Source: Polyangiaceae bacterium
GTDB taxonomy: Bacteria; Myxococcota_A; Polyangia; Polyangiales; Polyangiaceae
Direction of reading: 5' to 3'
Length of the DNA: 64,000 nt
Assembly (NCBI GenBank): GCA_013361525.1
Contig: JABFXY010000006.1
Location: forward strand, 1-64,000
Position numbers and translations under genes: made by a program. Shown piece after piece: positions 24,795 through 33,397 of this stretch. How positions within the stretch are numbered: the first letter of the stretch is position 1; the number at the start of each line of letters is the position of its first letter. Under the pieces are notes generated by a model, which was not told the origin of the DNA, did not search any database, and worked only from the letters and a program-made list of their open reading frames with translations.

Positions 24795-26128
24795 GCGCCC
24801 AACGTTACACGAAACGTCTCGAGATCGGCGAGGGCCCGCTTGGCGAGCGCCTCGTAGCGATCGCGCTTTTTCAGGCGCTTTCCGTCACCTTCGAGCGGCG
24901 GCAGATGCGCCCACGTGATGTTGGACGGCTGGTACGTACCGCTCGGAGGGACCCGGGAAAGATGCGTGAGGATGCCGCCGAGCGCGGTGGTCTTCGGCGG
25001 GGGCGCAATGTTCTCTCCTCGCAGGCGTTGCGACAAAAGCATGGCGCAGACGAATCCACCGGCCGCGCTCTCGACGTAACCCTCGACGCCCGAGACCTGA
25101 CCCGCGAAGTACACGCCGGGCGCGGTCTTCAGCTGCATCGTCTCGTCGAGGAGCGAGGGCGCGTCGACGAACGTGTTGCGATGCACCGACCCGAAGCGCA
25201 AAAACTCCGCCTCTTCGAGGCCGGGGATCATGCGAAACACACGAAGCTGCTCGGGGTACTTCATGCGCGTCTGGAAGCCGACGAGGTTGTAGGCGGTCGC
25301 AGCCTCGTCCTCGGGCCGAAGCTGCAGCACAGCGTACGGACGCTTGTTCGTTCTCGGATCGGTAAGGCCGACGGGCTTCATCGGACCGAACGAGAGCGTC
25401 ATCTCGCCGCGCTCGGCCATGACCTCACAGGGAAGGCAGCCCTCGAAGTACTTCACCTCTTCGAAGGCGCGCGCCTCCACCTTTTCGGATGCGCGCAAGG
25501 CCGCGACGAAGGCCTTGTACTCGGCCTCGTCGAACGGGCAGTTCACGTACGCTTCGTCGGCGCCCTCACCGCCTTTGCCGTAGCGCGACTGCTTCCACAC
25601 CTTGTTCCAGTTGATGGAGTCGTGGCTGACGATGGGCGCGATCGCGTCGTAGTACGCGAGGCGGCTCGCGCCGACGAGACGCTCGATGTCCTTCGCGAGC
25701 GCGTCCGCGGTGAGCGGCCCCGTCGCGAGGATGACGGGCCGTTCGTCCGGCACGCGCGTCACCTCACCAGCCTCGACGCGAATGCGAGGATGCGAGGAAA
25801 TGCGCCGCGTTACTTCGGCTGCGAAGCGCTCGCGATCGACGGCGAGCGCGCCGCCCGCGGGGACTTGCGTCGCGTCGGCGACCGTCAGCACGAGGGAGCC
25901 CATGCGGCGCAGCTCTTCCTTGAGCAGACCGACCGCGTTCGACAGCGCGGCGCCGCGCATCGAGTTGGAGCAAACGAGCTCGCAGAGCTGATCGCTCGTT
26001 TGTGCCGGCGTGCGCTTCTCGGGCTTCATCTCGAGGAGGCGGACGTGGTGCCCGCGCTCTGCGAGCTGGAAGGCGGCCTCACAACCGGCGAGGCCGGCGC
26101 CGATGACGGTGACGTCAGGATTGTTCAT
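24791..26128 (-). CDS. trmFO: Methylenetetrahydrofolate-tRNA-(uracil-5-)-methyltransferase TrmFO
   Basis: Folate- and FAD-dependent enzyme making 5-methyluridine at position 54 in tRNA. The protein of 445 aa starts with the FAD motif [13 protein letters not shown] (about 7-19). C53 in [12 protein letters not shown] corresponds to the catalytic cysteine of B. subtilis TrmFO, and the second conserved block [15 protein letters not shown] is present, as are [18 protein letters not shown] and the C-terminal [15 protein letters not shown]. The ATG at 26128 is where the FAD fold starts and overlaps the dprA stop by 14 bp. Coupling with dprA recalls the dprA-topA-trmFO order of Firmicutes, here without topA. 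Confidence 0.96.
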   Translation of the reverse strand: MNNPDVTVIGAGLAGCEAAFQLAERGHHVRLLEMKPEKRTPAQTSDQLCELVCSNSMRGAALSNAVGLLKEELRRMGSLVLTVADATQVPAGGALAVDRERFAAEVTRRISSHPRIRVEAGEVTRVPDERPVILATGPLTADALAKDIERLVGASRLAYYDAIAPIVSHDSINWNKVWKQSRYGKGGEGADEAYVNCPFDEAEYKAFVAALRASEKVEARAFEEVKYFEGCLPCEVMAERGEMTLSFGPMKPVGLTDPRTNKRPYAVLQLRPEDEAATAYNLVGFQTRMKYPEQLRVFRMIPGLEEAEFLRFGSVHRNTFVDAPSLLDETMQLKTAPGVYFAGQVSGVEGYVESAAGGFVCAMLLSQRLRGENIAPPPKTTALGGILTHLSRVPPSGTYQPSNITWAHLPPLEGDGKRLKKRDRYEALAKRALADLETFRVTLGA

Positions 26129-27086
26129 CTGTGTTGCTCGGCAAACGTGGAGCCGGACTCTGCAAGGGGACGCGTGTGGACGCAAGCCGAAGGCCTCGGT
26201 GCGTTTGTTCGATGGCGCCCCGCAGCACGAGCTCGATGACTTGCGCGGACACGACGCTCGGCGGACGAGCGAGGACGTTGCAGAGCCCGTCGATATCGGT
26301 CGCCCCACGACGGACCGCCTCGACGAGCGCGCGCTCCTCGTCCGCGAGCCCGAAATCCGCGAAACCGAGCTGCCTCGGCATCGGGCGAAGCTCGCGCGCG
26401 ACGGCGTCGAGGCTCGCGTCGGAGGCGCGCCGCATTTCCCATTCGGCCTCGACGATCATGCGGACTTGCTCCTCATTGCGAATTGGCGTCGCGTTGTGGG
26501 ATTCGAGCTCCTCGATGCAACCGAGCCCATATCCGGACCAGGGGGGCTGAAGGACGACCGCTACACGCTTTCCCAGCTGGTGTGCATGGTTCGCCGTGTT
26601 TCGCGCACCGCTTCGCAGGTCGCATTCGACGATGACCACGAGATCGGCGCATGCTGCGAGCGCGCGATTGCGTCTCAAGAACCGTTGTCGGATCGGCTCC
26701 GCATCGTCGTCGTAGAGAGAAACGACCGCGCCTTGGTGGGCCACCACACGATCGAACAAGCCGATGTTTGCTGCTGGGTATGGGCGCGTATGGCCGGATC
26801 CGAGGACGACGACCGTATGCCCTTCGGCGTCGAGAGCACCTTGGTGCGCCGATGTGTCGATGCCCAACGCACCGCCCGACCAGACCGCGATGCCATGGGA
26901 CGCGAGGTTGGCCGCGAGGAAGCGCGCGTATGCGAGCGCCGCCTCGCTCGCCTTGCGGGATCCCACGATCGCCACGGTGGGCCCTTCACGCAGCGTCCCG
27001 CGAACCCGGAGCGTTGGTCGATCCCCCAAGGCGCCGAGAGGTTTGGGGTATTCGGCATCGAGAGGAGTCAGCGTGCGAACGTTCAC
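26115..27086 (-). CDS. dprA: DNA-processing protein DprA (Smf)
   Basis: A 323-aa Rossmann-type protein that loads RecA onto incoming single-stranded DNA during natural transformation. It shows the DprA signature [14 protein letters not shown] and [16 protein letters not shown], the HTVVVLGSG strand, and the [13 protein letters not shown] region. The C-terminal about 60 residues look like a winged helix ([20 protein letters not shown]), as in many DprA proteins. Its stop overlaps the trmFO start by 14 bp. No other competence gene is in the window. Confidence 0.92.
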   Translation of the reverse strand: MNVRTLTPLDAEYPKPLGALGDRPTLRVRGTLREGPTVAIVGSRKASEAALAYARFLAANLASHGIAVWSGGALGIDTSAHQGALDAEGHTVVVLGSGHTRPYPAANIGLFDRVVAHQGAVVSLYDDDAEPIRQRFLRRNRALAACADLVVIVECDLRSGARNTANHAHQLGKRVAVVLQPPWSGYGLGCIEELESHNATPIRNEEQVRMIVEAEWEMRRASDASLDAVARELRPMPRQLGFADFGLADEERALVEAVRRGATDIDGLCNVLARPPSVVSAQVIELVLRGAIEQTHRGLRLASTRVPLQSPAPRLPSNTDEQS

Positions 27087-27267
27087 GCATGCTTGTCGAC
27101 GAACGGTCGACGTAGTTGCGTCTTTTCTTTGGAGCAGTTCGTTTCTGAGCCGCAGAGCGTAAGGTCAACACTGAGTATACCTCACGCTCCGTAGCCGAAA
27201 CACGAACCGTTCGCCCCTGGAACGTCCCTACCCGGCCGGAGCTCAAGTCACTCGCACGGCACCGCGT

Positions 27268-27987
27268 TCAGTCGAACCGCTCGATATGCACGTGGCGCCT
27301 CGGAACGCCGAGCTCGCCCTTCGAGCGCTCGCGCACGTCTTTCACCATCTTGTCGAGCCCGCAGATAAAGACGTGTGCCTCCGGCTCGGCGAGCTCGTTC
27401 CAGGCTTCGTCGAGGTGCTGCTGCACGTAACCGGACTTGCCGGTCCAATCAGCGTCCGGCCGCGACAGCGTGACGTGCACGCGGATCGAAGCGCGCTCCT
27501 TCGCCCAGGATTCGATCTCTTGCCGATAGAGAATGTCGGCCTCGCTCCGCACGCCGAACAAGAGCGTCATCTTCGGGTGAGAAGGCGCAGCGAGCGCCGC
27601 TTTCAACATGCTTCGCAATGGCGCCAGCCCTGCGCCGGTACCCACGAAGAGCGCTGGGCGGGGATCGTCCGCCTCGCGAATGAAGAGGCCGTGTGGACCG
27701 ACGGTTCGCACTTCGGTGCCTAGCGGCATCGCGTGAAGCGCTTCGGAGCCGGGCCCGCCGGGCACACGCGTGACGGTGAGCTCGAAGCGCGCCGAGCCGT
27801 CCGGATGCGACGCGATCGAATAGGGCCGGCGCAGCTCTTGCCCTTCGTGCGGCAAAAACAGGTTGAACCATTGCCCCGGCGCAAACGTCATGGGCTTTTG
27901 GTCGACGCGCTCGAAGACGAAATGGCGAACCCAAGCGGAGAGGTCGCGCGTCTCCACGAGCCGCGATGCGAACGTCTCGATATTCAT
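27268..27987 (-). CDS. FAD/NAD(P)H oxidoreductase of the ferredoxin reductase family
   Basis: A 239-aa protein with the ferredoxin-NADP+ reductase two-domain fold. The FAD-binding RRPYSIAS motif matches the family RxYS. The NAD(P) domain starts with LFVGTGAGLAPLRSML and contains LLFGVRSEADILYR and the C-terminal FICGL block. It lacks a fused ferredoxin or haem domain, so its partner is separate and unknown. The SDR gene lies 22 bp upstream on the same strand, which suggests a shared redox operon. The start ATG at 27987 fits the fold. Confidence 0.83.
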   Translation of the reverse strand: MNIETFASRLVETRDLSAWVRHFVFERVDQKPMTFAPGQWFNLFLPHEGQELRRPYSIASHPDGSARFELTVTRVPGGPGSEALHAMPLGTEVRTVGPHGLFIREADDPRPALFVGTGAGLAPLRSMLKAALAAPSHPKMTLLFGVRSEADILYRQEIESWAKERASIRVHVTLSRPDADWTGKSGYVQQHLDEAWNELAEPEAHVFICGLDKMVKDVRERSKGELGVPRRHVHIERFD

Positions 27988-28009
27988 GGCTTGAAAATCC
28001 GCGAGCCTT

Positions 28010-28777
28010 TCAGAAGGCCCGGCCCTGTCCTCCGTCGACGACGACGGTGCTCCCGGTGACCCAGCTCGCCTTCGACGAGCAGAGGAAGGTGACGACGTCG
28101 GCGACTTCTTCCGGTGTGCCGAAGCGACCCCAGGGCAGCTCGTCGGCGACCATCTTCGCGATGAGCGCCGGGTTGTCCTTCTGGCGTCGGTCCCACGAAC
28201 CGCCTGGAAAGAGGATCGATCCGGGGGAGACCGCGTTGACGCGAATTCGATGTTTGGCGAGGTTGATCCCCATCTCCTTCGTGAGCCCTGTGAGGGCCGC
28301 CTTCGCCGCGACGTAGGGAGCGCTCGTGCAATATTCGCGTCCGCATATCGAACCGATGTGGACGATGACGCCGCCGTCGCGCTTGAGCACCTCGACCGCG
28401 TGCCGGCTCGTGTACACGGCGGACATCAGGTTCGTGTCGAGGACCCGCCGCCACGCCTCTTCATCCACTTGATCGAATCCGCGCGCGCCGAGGCTGCCGC
28501 CGACGTTGTTGACGAGCCCATCGAGCCCGCCCATCGCAGCGACCGCCTCGCGAACTGCCCGGTCGGCGCCTTCGGACGTCGCCACGTCGGCGACGATCGC
28601 GTGCGGCTTGCCGCCTGCGGCTTCGACCTCGCGCGCGCTCGTCTCCAGCGCGTCGGCGCCGCGCGCGACGATCGCCACGACGGCGCCCTCGCGTCCGAGC
28701 GACTTCGCGATCGCCCGACCGATGCCGCGGCTCGCGCCGGTCACCAGAAACCGCCGGCCTCGAAGCTCGAGATCCAT
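28010..28777 (-). CDS. Short-chain dehydrogenase/reductase (SDR)
   Basis: A 255-aa classical SDR. It has the cofactor motif VTGASRGIGRAIA, the NNVGG structural motif, a conserved serine in VHIGSICG and the YVAAKAAL active-site YxxxK. The length and arrangement fit 3-oxoacyl-ACP reductase or general alcohol dehydrogenase branches; the substrate is unknown. The ATG at 28777 is preferred; a GTG at 28783 is also possible. Only about 11-17 bp separate its start from the divergent lipoprotein gene, so any shared promoter must overlap coding DNA. Confidence 0.85.
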   Translation of the reverse strand: MDLELRGRRFLVTGASRGIGRAIAKSLGREGAVVAIVARGADALETSAREVEAAGGKPHAIVADVATSEGADRAVREAVAAMGGLDGLVNNVGGSLGARGFDQVDEEAWRRVLDTNLMSAVYTSRHAVEVLKRDGGVIVHIGSICGREYCTSAPYVAAKAALTGLTKEMGINLAKHRIRVNAVSPGSILFPGGSWDRRQKDNPALIAKMVADELPWGRFGTPEEVADVVTFLCSSKASWVTGSTVVVDGGQGRAF

Positions 28778-28794
28778 GGTCACGGAGTCTGGTC

Positions 28795-29940
28795 ATGAAG
28801 CTACGTTTGTCGCAAGCGCTCATGTCGAAGCCCTTCGCCCCCCGCCACCCTGCCGTAACGGTCGCTCGTTGCGCGGCGTCGGTGCCGATGCTCGCCATGA
28901 CGATCGCGTGCTCGAGCGGACAACCGACGACCACGCAGCCCGTCGCTCACACGGCGACGGCGGTCGCGAGCGAGGCGCCCATCGTGGGTACGGCGGCGCC
29001 GCTCGCGGTGCCGAGCGCCGCTCCGAAGGCCGACGCGAAGGCGATCCTCGAGACGCTCGATGCGCGGGTGGTGGATGCGTCACACGTCGCGCGTCGAGCC
29101 CTCTATTCGTGGACGACGCGACAACAAGCCGAGGCGATCGCCGCGGGCGAGCCTGCGCTGTCGCGGGTCGAATCCGCGAAGTACGGCCCGTCCGCATTCG
29201 ATTGGATGCTCGACGCGCAAACCTCCAAAGGCGATCGGCTCGCGCGCCTCATGTTTCACGAGGCATTCGCAAAGAAACGCTTCGCGTGGCCGAACGCGTA
29301 CGCGACCGCACCCGGCAATGGCGGCGGTCGTTATGGGTCGGTGCTGATGCGGATCGAGCTGAAGCCAGACTCGTTCATCGTCGATTTCGCATCGAACCGG
29401 GTCGTCGACCTCGACGGCCAGGAGGTGCCTTTCAAGAGCGTCGAGACCACACCGGAGCGAATCGGCGCCGCGTATTGGGAGGCGGCGGGGTTTCGCGAAT
29501 ACGTGGTCGTGAACCCGTCGGCGATTTCGCGAATTTCGTTCGGTACCGAAGTCGAGCTCGCGGCGTTCGAGGAGGAGCGCGCTCTTTTGTCGACGCTCTC
29601 CGACGCATCGAAGACGATGCGCGGCGAAGATCAGAACGCCCTCCTCGCACGGTTCGCGAAGACGCTCGCGTTCTCGAAGAGCGCCGATGTCACCCTCCTG
29701 CGGCGACTCGCCCAGGAGGCAAACGACGTCCCACCGGATCGGCTCGCCTACACGATGGCGCCTACAGAGAGCTTCTCGCTCGGTGCCGCTAGACCTAGGC
29801 TGAAGGATCCGAAGTGTCGAATGAAGACGACGGGCGATCACAGCTACGTCCGCACGCTGTGCCTGCCGGCCGATCGCTGCGCGGTCGACGCGGCTGGCCA
29901 TTGCGGCATCGCGTGGAGACCTCTCGCGCCCGAGGATTGA
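28795..29940 (+). CDS. Lipoprotein of unknown function
   Basis: Up to 381 aa. The hydrophobic region SVPMLAMTIAC ends in a lipobox-like IAC, followed by a Thr/Ala/Pro-rich linker to about residue 85. The rest is mainly alpha-helical with a conserved-looking DSFIVDFASNRVVDLDGQEV segment and four cysteines near the C terminus. The first ATG at 28795 gives a long n-region; the ATG at 28822 is a plausible alternative. No domain recognised. It is followed by the HIT gene after 5 bp and the AgmX/PglI lipoprotein, which suggests one operon. Confidence 0.65.
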   Translation: MKLRLSQALMSKPFAPRHPAVTVARCAASVPMLAMTIACSSGQPTTTQPVAHTATAVASEAPIVGTAAPLAVPSAAPKADAKAILETLDARVVDASHVARRALYSWTTRQQAEAIAAGEPALSRVESAKYGPSAFDWMLDAQTSKGDRLARLMFHEAFAKKRFAWPNAYATAPGNGGGRYGSVLMRIELKPDSFIVDFASNRVVDLDGQEVPFKSVETTPERIGAAYWEAAGFREYVVVNPSAISRISFGTEVELAAFEEERALLSTLSDASKTMRGEDQNALLARFAKTLAFSKSADVTLLRRLAQEANDVPPDRLAYTMAPTESFSLGAARPRLKDPKCRMKTTGDHSYVRTLCLPADRCAVDAAGHCGIAWRPLAPED

Positions 29941-29945
29941 GCCCG

Positions 29946-30434
29946 TTGCCTACGCTGATTTCGCGCGAAGCGGCACTGGAGCGTCTCGCCACCCTCGTCC
30001 CTGCCGGGACGTGCCCGATGTGCCACATCGTCGGATCGGAGCCCGCGCTGATCTCGGGCGAAGCCGGCGTCGTCTTGCTCAATAAGCTTCCGCTGCGCTG
30101 GGGGCATCTGCTCGTCGTGCTGAATCGGCACGCGACGCGCTTCTCGGATCTGTCCGACGAGGAGCACGCGAGCATGAGCGCGCTGGTCCACGAATCGGCC
30201 ACGTTGCTCGAGCGCCGCCTCGAGCCTCGCCGCGTGTTCGTCGGATCGTTCGGCTCCCCGAACGAAGGGCTCGCGATGTCGAGCCCACACCTGCATTGGC
30301 ATATCGTTCCGCTCGCGCCGGAGGACACCCGGCCGAGCGAGGTCTTCACATGGGGTCGAGGCGTATTCGAAGGCACGGAGGAGGAATGGGTGGCGCTGGA
30401 ATCGACGCTGCGCACAGGAATGCGGGCACGGTGA
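29946..30434 (+). CDS. HIT-family nucleotide hydrolase/transferase
   Basis: A 162-aa histidine-triad protein. The active motif HLHWHIVP (H115, H117, H119) is complete, and a CPMCHIV zinc-like pair near residue 23 matches the GalT/HIT branch. HIT proteins hydrolyse or transfer nucleotides, such as Ap4A or nucleotide-amine conjugates. The TTG at 29946 is chosen because GAGG lies 10 nt upstream, and the longer in-frame extension would overlap the upstream gene. Its TGA overlaps the GTG of the next gene by 4 bp, so translation is coupled. Confidence 0.8.
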   Translation: MPTLISREAALERLATLVPAGTCPMCHIVGSEPALISGEAGVVLLNKLPLRWGHLLVVLNRHATRFSDLSDEEHASMSALVHESATLLERRLEPRRVFVGSFGSPNEGLAMSSPHLHWHIVPLAPEDTRPSEVFTWGRGVFEGTEEEWVALESTLRTGMRAR

Positions 30435-30934
30435 AGCTCGCTGCGGCGATGCTGCTTTTCGCGGCCGGCGGTTGCGGACCGAAACAGGTCGAGCCGACGT
30501 CGGAGCCCCCGGCGGAGACGGCGACGGCCACGGCCACGGCGATGACCGCCGCGCCTGCGACGGCTTCTGTGAGCGCTGCCCCCGACGCCCCGTGGCTACC
30601 GCCGACCTACGCCTCGGTCGCCGGCGAGCCATTCCCCTACCCGACCGACGCCGTCGACCGCGCCGTCGCGGCGAACGATGACAAGCTCGGCTGCGATCAC
30701 CTCATCTACAAGCGCGGATGCGCGGAAAAGCGAACCGGGACCGTCAAGGTGAAGGTGACGCTCGCCGCCGACGGGACCGTTGCGTCCTTCGAAGTCGTCG
30801 AGAACGCGATTTCGTTCGAGCCGAAGGTGGTCGAACGGTGCATCCGCGAGCGTTTACCGAAATGGAAGTTCGAGCCGCCGAGCGGCACGTCCCCGACTTT
30901 CGAGATGACTTGGCGGTTCAGCGACAAGTGCTGA
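30431..30934 (+). CDS. AgmX/PglI (TonB C-terminal-like) lipoprotein
   Basis: A 167-aa lipoprotein. The GTG at 30431 overlaps the HIT stop by 4 bp. The signal KLAAAMLLFAAGGC has the lipobox GGC, then a Thr/Ala/Pro linker to about residue 60. The C-terminal about 80 residues match the AgmX/PglI family: TGTVKVKVTLAADGTVASFEV, then a helix VVERCIRERLPKWKFEPPSG, like TonB C-terminal domains. In myxobacteria such domains appear in gliding and TonB-like energy-transducing systems. Here the anchor is a lipid instead of a transmembrane helix. Its partner is unknown. Confidence 0.72.
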   Translation: MKLAAAMLLFAAGGCGPKQVEPTSEPPAETATATATAMTAAPATASVSAAPDAPWLPPTYASVAGEPFPYPTDAVDRAVAANDDKLGCDHLIYKRGCAEKRTGTVKVKVTLAADGTVASFEVVENAISFEPKVVERCIRERLPKWKFEPPSGTSPTFEMTWRFSDKC

Positions 30935-30989
30935 CTTCACCCCTCGGCGCCGTTGAAACTTGTACCCGAGGTCTGCGACTCTACCGCTC

Positions 30990-32363
30990 GTGCGTCCGAG
31001 CCGCTTGTTGCTTTTATCCTTGTTGTCTTGTTCCTCCATCAACTGCTCAATCCTCAACGCTTACGACGATGTCATAACGACCGGAAACGGGGGCGAGGCG
31101 GCAGGCGCCGGAGGGAGCGGGACGGGCGGTACGCCGCCGGCGGGTGGACAAGGCGGAACGGGGGCTGAGGGTGGTCAGGGTGGAGAGCCCGCGCCGCCGC
31201 TTTTGACCTGCGAGGCCTTCGGCACGCCTGCGACGCTGACCGATCTCGAAGCCGAGGCGAACAGCCGCCATTTCGATCCGCCGATGTTCGCCCACCAACT
31301 CAATGGCGAAAACGTCGTCATCGTGACGCGCGTCGGCCAAGAGCTGCGCGGCTACCTCACGAATCCGGAGACGGGGGTGCTCGTGCAGACGGTCACCCAG
31401 CCGGTCAATCAGCTCATCGCCTCGCGCACCATCGGCAACAAGCTCGCGGTTCTCGTGCAGCGCCCGAACATTGGCGGGTTCTCTCCCATCGATCTGTTGG
31501 TGTTCGACGGCGACCAAGGCTTTCACGTCGACGAGTTTCCGATCTCCGACGGCTCGCTGACGCCGAACAGCGGATATAGCCGCGGCGTGTTCACGCACAT
31601 CGGGCCGGACTTCGACGACATTGCGCTGCTGCTTCGGTACGACGTGGCCGGGTCCCGCCGCGTCGTTTATGCCCACCACACGGGCGGCTCCGCCGGCGAG
31701 CCCGACAGCCTCTTGTTCCCGGACATATTCACGGGGCAAGAGGACGGATCTCCGCGCGGCGTCATCCGAAGAGACAACGGGACCGTCCATGTCTTCCTGG
31801 ACGGCGGCGCGACCGGCACGCAGCGGTGGACATTCCAAGAGACGGACGCGACGCCAGGCAATGGTGTGAAGCTCACCGAAACGGGCCAGGTCATCCTGAT
31901 CGACGCGCTCCAGAAGCCGGACGGCACGGCGAACCTGGGCTTTGGATACATCAACGACGCCGACCTGATGTTGCTCGCCGGAAACGTGAGCATCAACGAC
32001 CTGAACGGCTTCGTCGCGGCCGACTTGAAAGAGGTGTTCTCGCCGAACTCGCTCAACGACTTTCCGTCCGACGGCGACCTGCGGTGGCTTCAGGATTCAC
32101 TCCTCTTCTTCGGCTCTCCGGACGCAAAAAATCGCTTGGTTCTCTTGCTCGCCGACGAAGACGGGCATCTGAAGGCGCAGATCGATCCGCTGTACACCGC
32201 GGAGGGATTCAAATACGGCGACGCAGCGGCGCTCACGTCGGACCAACCGCTCGCCGATCTCGGCGGCACGGCCTATCCGGTCTGGACGGAGCGCATCGGG
32301 ACGGCGCCCAACGACTACGACAAGCTCGTCATCGGCGCGATCGGCTGCGAGCCCGGAGAATGA
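30990..32363 (+). CDS. Gly-linker lipoprotein with propeller-like domain
   Basis: About 457 aa. From the GTG at 30990 the signal reads VRPSRLLLLSLLSC with the lipobox LLSC; a TTG at 30960 would add ten residues. After Gly/Thr/Ala/Pro repeats (GGEAAGAGGSGTGGTPP) to about 80, the rest shows regularly spaced beta segments with GENVVIVTR, RVVYAHHT and KNRLVLLLADED patterns, suggesting a beta-propeller. No catalytic motif. It ends in an ATGA-like arrangement with the next gene. Function unknown. Confidence 0.65.
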   Translation: MRPSRLLLLSLLSCSSINCSILNAYDDVITTGNGGEAAGAGGSGTGGTPPAGGQGGTGAEGGQGGEPAPPLLTCEAFGTPATLTDLEAEANSRHFDPPMFAHQLNGENVVIVTRVGQELRGYLTNPETGVLVQTVTQPVNQLIASRTIGNKLAVLVQRPNIGGFSPIDLLVFDGDQGFHVDEFPISDGSLTPNSGYSRGVFTHIGPDFDDIALLLRYDVAGSRRVVYAHHTGGSAGEPDSLLFPDIFTGQEDGSPRGVIRRDNGTVHVFLDGGATGTQRWTFQETDATPGNGVKLTETGQVILIDALQKPDGTANLGFGYINDADLMLLAGNVSINDLNGFVAADLKEVFSPNSLNDFPSDGDLRWLQDSLLFFGSPDAKNRLVLLLADEDGHLKAQIDPLYTAEGFKYGDAAALTSDQPLADLGGTAYPVWTERIGTAPNDYDKLVIGAIGCEPGE

Positions 32364-32371
32364 GATCTCTC

Positions 32372-33367
32372 ATGAAGCGATTCATCCTTGGTTGTGTCGC
32401 GGCGGCCTCGCTGCTCGCGGTGTCGCCGGCGCTCGCCGATGACGTCCCCGTTTCCGAGGAGGCACGAGAGAAATTCCGCGCCGGCGTCGCGCTCCTCCAA
32501 GACCCGGACGGCGCGCGCACGGAGGAGGCGTATCTCGCGTTCAAGGCTGCGTACGCGATCTCGCCGAGCCCGAACATCCTCGGCAACCTCGGCTTGTGCG
32601 CGATGCGCCTCGAGCGCGACGAGGAAGCGATCAACGCGTACACGACGTACCTCGAGAAAGGCTCGAACATCGAAGCCGGCGAGCGTCAGCAGATCGAATC
32701 GGATCTGAAGACGCTCAAGAACACGCTTTCGCGGCTCGAGCTCAAGATCGACCCTGGGCAGGCTCAGATCCTCGACGAGCGTCAGCCGTCGGTCGGCCCG
32801 CCGATCAAGAACCGCTATGGTCCTGCGCCCGCGGAAGGGCTGAAGCTCGGCCTTCGCGCAGGCCGACACCGGATTACCGTCGCGCTCGATGGCTATCGGG
32901 AGCAAACCTTCGAGATCGAGCTCTCGCCCGGCAAGACCGAGACGAAGGCGATCAAGCTCGAGGCGGCCTCCACGTTGGAAGAACCGAAGCCCGACCAGCC
33001 GAAGCCTCCTGAAGGCGAAGAGCCCGACGTGGACCGCCCCGTGCCGGTCTCAGTGTGGGCGATGCTCGGGGTGACGGGCGCGCTCGCAGTCGGAGCAGGT
33101 GTCGTGGGTGCGCTCGCGGTCGTCAACAAGAGCGACTACGACGAGACCAACAACGGCAGCGATCCCGCCGCGAGCCAAGATCTTCGCGACAAAGGCGTCG
33201 CGATGAACATCACCACCGATGTCCTCATCGGCGCGAGCGCGGCTTCTGCCGTCGTCACGCTGGTCCTCTTTTTGACGAGGCCCGAGGTCGAGGTCGAGAA
33301 CAAGTCCGGCGTCAGCGTCACGTTCGTCCCGACAGGGACGGGCGCCGCGCTCGTCGGCACCTTTTGA
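32372..33367 (+). CDS. Secreted/periplasmic TPR-PEGA-like membrane protein
   Basis: About 331 aa. Signal MKRFILGCVAAASLLAVSPALA to about residue 22. An N-terminal helical repeat region resembles TPRs (EEAYLAFKAAYAISPSPNILGNLGLCAMRL, with a second repeat). A PEGA-like beta domain follows (about 150-210, RHRITVALDGYREQTFEIELSPGKTETKAI). Then a Pro-rich spacer and two hydrophobic segments: about 230-260 (VWAMLGVTGALAVGAGVVGALAV) and about 285-305 (VLIGASAASAVVTLVLFLT). This layout is common next to myxobacterial Ser/Thr kinases. The kinase gene starts 30 bp downstream. The ATG at 32360, overlapping the upstream stop, is a possible alternative start. Confidence 0.72.
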   Translation: MKRFILGCVAAASLLAVSPALADDVPVSEEAREKFRAGVALLQDPDGARTEEAYLAFKAAYAISPSPNILGNLGLCAMRLERDEEAINAYTTYLEKGSNIEAGERQQIESDLKTLKNTLSRLELKIDPGQAQILDERQPSVGPPIKNRYGPAPAEGLKLGLRAGRHRITVALDGYREQTFEIELSPGKTETKAIKLEAASTLEEPKPDQPKPPEGEEPDVDRPVPVSVWAMLGVTGALAVGAGVVGALAVVNKSDYDETNNGSDPAASQDLRDKGVAMNITTDVLIGASAASAVVTLVLFLTRPEVEVENKSGVSVTFVPTGTGAALVGTF

Positions 33368-33397
33368 GATGACAAGCTTTCGTTCGACACACCGCCG

